Source: Pasteurella multocida subsp. multocida OH4807
Lineage (GTDB): Bacteria > Pseudomonadota > Gammaproteobacteria > Enterobacterales > Pasteurellaceae
Length of the DNA: 64,000 bases
Reading direction: 5' to 3'
Assembly (NCBI GenBank): GCA_000973525.1
Contig: CP004391.1
Location: 1,760,001-1,824,000, forward strand
The position numbers and the translations under genes were made by a program. Below are positions 58,393-64,000 of this stretch, piece by piece (position 1 is the stretch's first letter; every line of letters starts with the position of its first letter). Under the pieces are notes generated by a model, which was given only the letters and a program-made list of their open reading frames with translations, searched no databases and had not been told where the DNA came from.

Positions 58393-60708
58393 TTACTTCT
58401 TCCAATTCTTCAACGCATCAGCAAAGGCATTGCCCATTGCGTTATTGCCGGATGAGCGATCACGGCCTTTTGCAGGTTGGTTTGAGCGTGGTTTAGCCGA
58501 TAAAGTGCGGTCAGTTTTTTCTGAATTTTTGACCGCACTTTCATCTAAACGCATGGTTAAGGCGATGCGTTTACGAGGCGCATCGACTTCCAATACTTTC
58601 ACTTTCACGATGTCGCCAGTTTTCACTACTTGGTGCGGATCTTCCACGAACTTGTCAGAAAGTGATGAGATATGCACTAAACCGTCTTGATGTACACCGA
58701 TATCCACAAAGGCACCGAAGTTAGTCACGTTGGTCACAGTACCCTCTAAAATCATACCTGGTTTTAAGTCACTGATTTCTTCTACGCCATCCATAAAGGT
58801 AGCAGTTTTGAACTCTCCACGTGGGTCACGACCCGGTTTTTCAAGCTCTTTGAAAATATCTTGTACCGTTGGCAAACCAAACTGTTCATCAATGAATTTC
58901 TTCGCATCAAGTTGACGAACGGCACTCGCATTGCCCATTAAATCTTGGATTGATTGCTCGGTCGCTTGCAAAATTTTCTCAACCACAGGGTAAGCCTCCG
59001 GGTGAACGCCTGACGCATCAAGTGGGTTTTTACCTTCTGCGATACGCATAAAGCCAGCACATTGTTCGAACGCTTTTGGTCCTAAACGAGGCACTTTTTT
59101 CAGTTGCTCACGTGTATCGAAACGCCCGTTTTCATCACGGTATGCCACGATATTTTGTGCAAGGGTTTTGGTCATTCCCGCGACACGGGCCAATAATGGC
59201 GCAGAGGCAGTATTTAAATCCACGCCTACCGCATTCACACAGTCTTCCACCACCGCATCTAACTTACGGGCTAATTGACTTTGGTTTACATCGTGTTGAT
59301 ATTGTCCCACGCCAATCGCTTTAGGTTCGATTTTAACTAATTCGGCTAATGGGTCTTGTAAACGACGAGCAATCGACACCGCACCACGCAAGGATACGTC
59401 TAATTCCGGGAACTCTGCCGCTGCTAATTCAGAAGCCGAATACACCGATGCGCCCGCTTCGCTCACCACCACAGTTTGTGCTTGCCAGTCAGTGAATTGC
59501 TTCATAATGTCTTTAGCAAAGCGTTCTGTTTCACGAGAGGCAGTACCATTACCGATCGCAATCAGTTCCACATTGTGTTTTTTACCCAGCTGATAAATCG
59601 CAAGGGTGGCACGCTCTGCTTGCCCTGTGTGTGGATAAACTGTATCAGTTGCCAATAATTTACCTGTGTTATCCACAACAGCCACTTTCACCCCAGTACG
59701 CAAGCCCGGGTCCAAGCCCATTGTATTTTTTGCCCCTGCCGGTGCAGCCATTAAAAGTGCGGTTAAATTTCTGGCGAAAACATCGATCGCTTCTTCTTCC
59801 GCTTTTTCACGTAAGCTGCCCATCAATTCTGTTTCTAAGTGCAATGCGACTTTGATTTTCCACGTCCAAGCAATCACTTGTTCACGCCATTTATCCGCTG
59901 GCTGCCCTGTAAAACGCACACCTAAATGTTGGCGGATAATTTCTTCACAGTAACTTTGACGCACACCTTCTTCTTGTTCAGGATCGGCATTTAAACTTAA
60001 CTGTAAGAACCCCTCATTACGCCCACGGAACATTGCCAGTGCACGGTGTGAAGGTACATTTTTGAAAAGCTCTTGGTGATCAAAATAGTCTTGGAATTTT
60101 GCGCCTTCCGCTTCTTTGCCTTCTAAAACTTTTGAAACTAATACCGCACTTTGTTGTAAATAGCGACGAACTTGCGCTAAAAGTGTTGCATCTTCGGCAA
60201 AACGTTCCATTAAAATGTATCTTGCACCGTCTAATGCCGCTTTACTGTCAGCGACCCCTTTCTCATTGTCTACAAAAGAAAGTGCGGTGCTTTCTGGATC
60301 ATTTTCTGGGCTGTTCCACAGTAAATCTGCCAATGGCTCAAGCCCTGCTTCAATCGCAATTTGTCCTTTGGTGCGACGTTTTGGTTTATAAGGTAAATAT
60401 AAATCTTCTAATTCGGTTTTGCTTTGGACTTGCTGGATTTGGGTGCGTAGCTCGTCAGTTAATTTGCCTTGTTCTTCAATGGATTTCAAAATGGTTTGAC
60501 GGCGATCTTCAAGCTCACGCAAATACATTAAACGGGTTTCAAAATGGCGTAATTGGGTGTCATCTAAGCCACCAGTGACTTCTTTACGGTAACGTGCAAT
60601 AAATGGAATAGTGTTACCGTCATCTAACAATTGAATGGCGGCGAGAATTTGTTGGGGTTGAACGCTAAGTTCCGTTGCAATAATTTGGCTAATTTGTTGA
60701 TTAAGCAT
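58393..60708 (-). CDS. tex: Transcription accessory protein Tex
   Basis: RNA-binding protein of 771 aa related to Spt6. ATG at 60708 ([20 protein letters not shown]); the frame is open to 60741. Domains in order: N-terminal helical Tex domain, YqgF-like nuclease fold (about 320-450, [17 protein letters not shown]), helix-hairpin-helix (about 490-560), and S1 (about 640-710, [20 protein letters not shown]). The last 50 residues are basic and low-complexity and contain an inverted pair of uptake signals in the DNA. yqfB follows 8 bp later. Confidence 0.96.
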   Translation of the reverse strand: MLNQQISQIIATELSVQPQQILAAIQLLDDGNTIPFIARYRKEVTGGLDDTQLRHFETRLMYLRELEDRRQTILKSIEEQGKLTDELRTQIQQVQSKTELEDLYLPYKPKRRTKGQIAIEAGLEPLADLLWNSPENDPESTALSFVDNEKGVADSKAALDGARYILMERFAEDATLLAQVRRYLQQSAVLVSKVLEGKEAEGAKFQDYFDHQELFKNVPSHRALAMFRGRNEGFLQLSLNADPEQEEGVRQSYCEEIIRQHLGVRFTGQPADKWREQVIAWTWKIKVALHLETELMGSLREKAEEEAIDVFARNLTALLMAAPAGAKNTMGLDPGLRTGVKVAVVDNTGKLLATDTVYPHTGQAERATLAIYQLGKKHNVELIAIGNGTASRETERFAKDIMKQFTDWQAQTVVVSEAGASVYSASELAAAEFPELDVSLRGAVSIARRLQDPLAELVKIEPKAIGVGQYQHDVNQSQLARKLDAVVEDCVNAVGVDLNTASAPLLARVAGMTKTLAQNIVAYRDENGRFDTREQLKKVPRLGPKAFEQCAGFMRIAEGKNPLDASGVHPEAYPVVEKILQATEQSIQDLMGNASAVRQLDAKKFIDEQFGLPTVQDIFKELEKPGRDPRGEFKTATFMDGVEEISDLKPGMILEGTVTNVTNFGAFVDIGVHQDGLVHISSLSDKFVEDPHQVVKTGDIVKVKVLEVDAPRKRIALTMRLDESAVKNSEKTDRTLSAKPRSNQPAKGRDRSSGNNAMGNAFADALKNWKK
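58502..58541. repeat. Inverted DNA uptake signal pair inside the tex coding region
   Basis: AAAGTGCGGTC (58502-58512) and GACCGCACTTT (58531-58541), 18 bp apart, encode part of the low-complexity Tex tail ([13 protein letters not shown]). Most such pairs lie between genes as terminators; this one is translated. Confidence 0.85.
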
Positions 60709-60742
60709 AATTTTTAAAACTTGAGAAGAATATAAAGACAAT

Positions 60743-60765
60743 AAAAGCGAGCCAAGCCCGCTTTT
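60743..60765 (-). terminator. Hairpin at the end of the Gln-rich protein gene
   Basis: AAAAGCG...CGCTTTT with an internal GGC/GCC-like extension, overlapping the stop codon and preceding tex by about 35 bp. Confidence 0.6.
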
Positions 60766-61333
60766 ATAAGGAATTACTGTGTACGCTACAAGCGATTGGT
60801 TTCGCTTGGTTGTCGGTCACGGCACCGATTTGGTTGTTGCTTTTGTTCACTAAATAAAGTGCACCATTTAAACAGAATAAGCTTTGTTCACCTGTAATAC
60901 CAACTAAAGCAGGATTACTTGCATCAAATGCTTTGAATGTCGTCACAGGTTGCTGTCCAGCTGGCGCAGTCGCTAACGATGCATCTTGTGTTGTATTGGT
61001 CTGAAGTGGCGTTTGTGCATGCGCTTCTGTTGGTGCTAACACTTCGCTTAATAAATACCCCGCTGCTGCACCAGTTGCAAAGCTTGCTAAACGGTTTCCT
61101 TGGTTCGCAGCAGGTGCTTTTGCCGCTGCGGCATTAATTGCTTGTTGGTTAAAAGTTGCATCAGGTTGTTGGGCATTTTGTTGCTGCTGTTGCTGCGCTT
61201 GCTTTACAGGAGCGGGTTTCGTCGCAACAGGGCGAGAATGCCCTACAGAACGTCCACCACGCGCGCCTTTTGCTTCGCTAATCGCTGTGACTGACAAAGC
61301 TAACACAGCGGTTAATACAATAATTTTTTTCAT
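60764..61333 (-). CDS. Exported Gln/Ala-rich protein of unknown function
   Basis: Not recognised. A 189-aa protein with a Sec signal ([20 protein letters not shown], cleavage about residue 21), then a low-complexity part: a Gly/Arg segment, [11 protein letters not shown] (about 46-56) and Ala-rich sequence. A hydrophobic [14 protein letters not shown] (about 87-100) follows, and a C-terminal domain with two Cys ([12 protein letters not shown] and [11 protein letters not shown]) that may pair in a disulfide. It lies 55 bp upstream of tex. Confidence 0.72.
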   Translation of the reverse strand: MKKIIVLTAVLALSVTAISEAKGARGGRSVGHSRPVATKPAPVKQAQQQQQQNAQQPDATFNQQAINAAAAKAPAANQGNRLASFATGAAAGYLLSEVLAPTEAHAQTPLQTNTTQDASLATAPAGQQPVTTFKAFDASNPALVGITGEQSLFCLNGALYLVNKSNNQIGAVTDNQAKPIACSVHSNSL

Positions 61334-61480
61334 GTAAGTTCCTTTTTTGTTGGAGCGTTGTGATCTGTCACGAAATACGCATTATACATAAAAGCGTAAA
61401 ATAAAAAATAGTTAGCACTTAGTCGGACTGCACACAATGAGGTAAAATGCACTCACTTACTTTTTATTCAGGTCAATACG

Positions 61481-61957
61481 ATGGCAAAATCAAACTATAT
61501 CACTCGTGCTGGATGGAATGCACTCGATCAAGAACTTAAATTTTTATGGAAAGAAGAACGCCCCAAAGTCACACAGGCTGTATCAGATGCGGCGGCATTA
61601 GGCGATCGTAGCGAAAACGCAGAGTATATTTATGGTAAACGTCGTTTACGTGAGATTGATCGTCGTGTGCGTTTCTTAACTAAACGCTTAGAAGTCTTGC
61701 AGATTGTTGACTATCATCCAAAACAAGAAGGCAAAGTGTTTTTTGGGGCATGGGTTGCACTAGAAAATGAAGCAGGTGAAGAAAAGCATTATCGTCTTGT
61801 GGGCTGCGATGAATTTGACCCCGCGAAAAACTGGATTTCGATTGATTCACCTGTGGCACGAGCCCTCATTGGTAAAACGATTAATGATGAAATCAAAGTC
61901 GATACCCCATCAGGTTTGATCATTCTATATATCAACCGAATTTGGTATGAAAAATAA
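61481..61957 (+). CDS. greB: Transcription elongation factor GreB
   Basis: Binds the RNA polymerase secondary channel and stimulates cleavage of backtracked RNA (158 aa). The N-terminal coiled coil has LWKEERPKVTQAVSDAAALG-DRSENAEYIYGKRRLREID, including the two acidic tip residues (D, E). C-terminal FKBP-like domain ends SGLIILYINRIWYEK. GreB rather than GreA is indicated by the basic YIYGKRRLREIDRRVRFLTKR stretch. Confidence 0.96.
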   Translation: MAKSNYITRAGWNALDQELKFLWKEERPKVTQAVSDAAALGDRSENAEYIYGKRRLREIDRRVRFLTKRLEVLQIVDYHPKQEGKVFFGAWVALENEAGEEKHYRLVGCDEFDPAKNWISIDSPVARALIGKTINDEIKVDTPSGLIILYINRIWYEK

Positions 61958-61964
61958 CGAGAAA

Positions 61965-61983
61965 GAGGCACAAAATGTGCCTC
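61965..61983. terminator. Hairpin between greB and the esterase gene
   Basis: GAGGCACA-aaa-TGTGCCTC, a perfect 8-bp stem between convergent genes. Confidence 0.7.
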
Positions 61984-61993
61984 ATCAAGATGA

Positions 61994-62803
61994 TTATTTT
62001 GCTTTATGTTGTGCAAAATGTTGTGTAAAGAAATAAGTGTGTTGACCGATTGAGTCTTTCCAGTATACCCAAGAATGTCCGCCCGGTTTTTCCGTATACT
62101 GATGCGGGACATTCAAATCGAGTAATTTACGATGGAGTTCTCGATTTGGTTCAATGAAAAAATCATCAATACCACAGTCGATAATCAGATGACTTTTTGT
62201 AAACAATAGCCCATGCGCTAAATCCTTGATGTTATAGTCGCTCCAACGATCATTAACAACTGCTGAAATACCCCAATTATTTTTAAATTGCTCAATATTA
62301 ACACCACCACTCATACTTCCCATTTGTCCAAATACGTCTTGGTTCTTAATACCGATATACAGTGCACCAAATCCTCCCATGCTCAATCCAGTAATTGCAC
62401 GCTGTTCTTTTACCGCGTGAGTAGCATAGTGCTTATCAATATAGTCCACCAACTCCTTCGACACAAAGGTGTAATATTTCGATGCTTTTTTCAACTCGCT
62501 GTCGAGATACCAACTGTCATAGTTACCATCAGGCGAAACATAAATCACATTATATTTGTCAGCCAATTCACCTAAGTCTGTTTTCTCTGGATAATTTCGG
62601 TTATTACCAGACCAGCCGTGTAATGTATAAATTGTGCTGTATTTTTGAGTATTGGCATAGCCATCAGGTAAGACAACAGTGACAGGGATATTCTTATTCA
62701 TGGATTGGCTGTACACGTCAATATTTTTCTCAGTAAACGCGAAGCCAGAGGCGGAATAACAAAGTCCTAGCATAACACTAGAAATTAAAATCACTTTTTT
62801 CAT
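61994..62803 (-). CDS. Exported esterase of the PF00756 (esterase D-like) family
   Basis: Alpha/beta hydrolase of 269 aa with a Sec signal (MKKVILISSVMLGLCYSASG, cleavage about 22), so periplasmic or secreted. The nucleophile elbow is AITGLSMGGFGALYIG (Ser at about 142). DCGIDDFFIEPNRELH supplies the likely Asp, and PGGHSWVYWKDSI the catalytic His. IYTLHGWSGNNRNYPEKT forms the oxyanion region. Substrate unknown: tributyrin-type esters or acyl esters of host molecules are possible. Gene stands alone. Confidence 0.87.
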   Translation of the reverse strand: MKKVILISSVMLGLCYSASGFAFTEKNIDVYSQSMNKNIPVTVVLPDGYANTQKYSTIYTLHGWSGNNRNYPEKTDLGELADKYNVIYVSPDGNYDSWYLDSELKKASKYYTFVSKELVDYIDKHYATHAVKEQRAITGLSMGGFGALYIGIKNQDVFGQMGSMSGGVNIEQFKNNWGISAVVNDRWSDYNIKDLAHGLLFTKSHLIIDCGIDDFFIEPNRELHRKLLDLNVPHQYTEKPGGHSWVYWKDSIGQHTYFFTQHFAQHKAK

Positions 62804-63008
62804 AAATGCTACCCTCTTGTATTAAAGAATTAACATCCAATGCTGAGATACAACCTGCGATTCTCAATAGCAATATAGTCCTGTGATGTTTATAAAGCAA
62901 ACAATTTACTGCGCTTACCACATAAAATAACACAGAAAGACAAGGGAGGCGTGCGGCTCAAAATAGAGAAAATACATACCGCACTTCCACGACAAACGTG
63001 CATAAAAA

Positions 63009-63026
63009 AGGGAGGTTACCCTCCCT
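63009..63026 (-). terminator. Terminator of satP
   Basis: AGGGAGG-ttac-CCTCCCT; on the minus strand it is followed by TTTTTT. It lies just after the satP stop. Confidence 0.85.
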
Positions 63027-63035
63027 GTGACATAG

Positions 63036-63599
63036 CTATTTTTTTGACCCAATTGGTAACACTTCACGTCCATAAGAATCGATTAACATTTCAGCCACCG
63101 CTAAATAAAAAGCACACAATGCTGTCACTAATCCTAAATATCCACCGACATTGACGATGCTGTGATTTTCGGTCGCATCCCCGATTGCAAGCGCATAAAA
63201 GGTCAAAGTTAAAAAGAAGAAAATGGTTTGCAATGCACGTGGTTTACTAAAAGAAGCTAAAAACATCATCAGCGTAAAGGTTCCCCAAACTGCGAGGTAC
63301 CAACCAACAAATTGTGGGGCCACATTACCTTTAAAAAAGATTACAAATAATGCCCAAGACCACCAAAACGCACCATAGCTAATAAATGCAGTAAAACCAA
63401 ACGTATTACCTTTTTTGAACTCGAACATGCCTGCGATAATTTGCGCCGTACCGCCAAACGCAAACGCCATGCCGAATACTAAGCCTAAATTTTGTGCGTC
63501 AAAAAAACCACCATTAATTAAACTTAATAACCACGTTGTTAAAGCAAAACCACATAAACCTAGCGGACCAGGATTGGCATAATTTTTCACAGATAACAT
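63036..63599 (-). CDS. satP: Acetate/succinate transporter SatP (YaaH family)
   Basis: Six-helix inner-membrane protein (187 aa) of the acetate uptake transporter family. The signature NPGPLGLCGFALTTWLLSL is at about residues 8-27, a variant of NPAPLGL. GTAQIIAGMFEFKKGNTFGF follows. E. coli SatP moves acetate and succinate with protons. Divergent from adhE, linking acid transport and mixed-acid fermentation. Confidence 0.92.
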   Translation of the reverse strand: MLSVKNYANPGPLGLCGFALTTWLLSLINGGFFDAQNLGLVFGMAFAFGGTAQIIAGMFEFKKGNTFGFTAFISYGAFWWSWALFVIFFKGNVAPQFVGWYLAVWGTFTLMMFLASFSKPRALQTIFFFLTLTFYALAIGDATENHSIVNVGGYLGLVTALCAFYLAVAEMLIDSYGREVLPIGSKK

Positions 63600-63726
63600 A
63601 TAACATTTCCTTAAAAATAAATAAAAAATCAGGTGATAAAAGGTGCAATAGTATCAACGATATTTTCACAGAAATAAAGAGGGAAAAATAAAAATAATCA
63701 ACCCCAAAATAACACACCAAAAAAAG

Positions 63727-63740
63727 TTGATCAAAATCAC
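63727..63740 (+). promoter_or_regulatory. Candidate FNR site upstream of adhE
   Basis: TTGAT-CAAA-ATCAC matches TTGATNNNNATCAA at 9 of 10 specified positions. It lies between the divergent satP and adhE genes, 103 bp before the adhE start. Confidence 0.55.
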
Positions 63741-63843
63741 AATTTTGTCGAATTTCCGCAAATACGCTACTTTTTAGACAGTTAAATGACTATAATTTTT
63801 TCAGTTTAAATAATTTATTTTTTAATATTGAGGAGAAACCATA

Positions 63844-64000
63844 ATGAGTCATACTGCTGAAAATAATATCAGTCCTGCACAAGCGGAAGTGAATGCACTG
63901 GTTGAAAAAGGATTGGTGGCATTAGAAGAGTTTCGCCAACTTGATCAACAACAAGTGGACTATATTGTTGCGAAAGCTTCTGTTGCCGCACTCGATCAAC
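63844..64000 (+). CDS. adhE: Bifunctional acetaldehyde-CoA/alcohol dehydrogenase AdhE (N-terminal part; runs off the window)
   Basis: Fermentative enzyme reducing acetyl-CoA to ethanol. Only the first 52 residues are present: MSHTAENNISPAQAEVNALV followed by EKGLVALEEFRQLDQQQVDYIVAKASVAALDQ, which match the start of the acetaldehyde dehydrogenase domain of AdhE. RBS GAGGAGAAACCATA. The remainder lies beyond 64000. Confidence 0.9.
   Translation, partial: MSHTAENNISPAQAEVNALVEKGLVALEEFRQLDQQQVDYIVAKASVAALDQ

Noticed and set aside
61175..61200. Tandem trinucleotide repeat as a phase-variation tract
   Set aside because: The TTG/CTG run is a three-base repeat in a coding Gln stretch; changes of copy number would not alter the frame.
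1..64000. tRNA, rRNA or CRISPR arrays
   Set aside because: No cloverleaf with a CCA-adjacent acceptor, rRNA segment or regularly spaced repeat array was seen on either strand.

Overview
The window is chromosomal DNA of a member of the Pasteurellaceae, most likely Pasteurella multocida or a close relative. The evidence is the AT-rich composition, about twenty perfect copies of the Haemophilus-type DNA uptake signal core AAGTGCGGT (several as inverted pairs forming terminators), and gene neighbourhoods typical of the family: napFDA, the aroE-like/cysE/gpsA/secB cluster, oadGAB next to tnaA, and glpTQ/glpABC. The species is inferred from gene content and was not computed. No rRNA, tRNA, CRISPR array or complete insertion sequence was seen.

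Layout. 1-3410: start of the periplasmic nitrate reductase operon (napF-napD-napA, minus) divergent from the sensor kinase narQ. 3407-8056: pepE-like peptidase, murB, a small conserved protein, tehA and a phospholipase D/cardiolipin synthase-like enzyme. 8270-12914: SLC13 anion transporter, rpoH, tyrP preceded by two TyrR-like boxes, and an exported protein of unknown function. 12984-19145: an ABC-F ATPase, a MarC protein and a TAXI-type TRAP transporter (receptor, DUF1850 protein, fused permease) with a PurR-like palindrome upstream. 19339-22682: MurNAc catabolism (RpiR-type regulator, murQ, murP).

23007-28918: tryptophanase operon tnaC-tnaA-tnaB on the minus strand. tnaB is split by a 3.0 kb element at 23981-26995. 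Its two ends both begin TGT and carry the same 10-bp motif at the same distance. The insertion is flanked by a 4-5 bp target duplication, and removing it restores an in-frame tnaB of about 408 residues. The cargo (repressor C-terminus, tail remnants, amidase-like protein, truncated adenine methyltransferase) marks it as a deleted Mu-like transposable prophage. A TnaC-type leader peptide gene upstream of tnaA has the E. coli Trp-Asp-Pro spacing.

29319-37362: oadGAB sodium-pumping oxaloacetate decarboxylase, lysA-lptM, cyaY, pldA, recQ. 37473-45481: a His-rich ZnuD-like TonB receptor, aroE-like, cysE, gpsA, secB, a rhodanese and the C4-dicarboxylate transporter dcuB. 45583-50674: a YjgR-type ATPase and a glpE...glpG-glpR cluster separated by a membrane protein gene and a short YadA-anchor protein gene. 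50739-57996: glycerol-3-phosphate regulon (glpABC minus, glpT and glpQ plus) with two perfect CRP sites between glpA and glpT. 58070-64000: yqfB, tex, a Gln-rich exported protein, greB, an exported esterase, satP and the start of adhE.

Many of the genes serve anaerobic or microaerobic life on host-derived nutrients: nitrate respiration, dicarboxylate exchange, oxaloacetate decarboxylation, glycerol-3-phosphate respiration, tryptophan degradation, MurNAc recovery and mixed-acid fermentation. Candidate CRP and FNR sites lie upstream of several of them. The most distinctive observations are the Mu-like remnant in tnaB, the TnaC leader, the paired TyrR boxes before tyrP and the PurR-type palindrome before the TAXI-TRAP genes.
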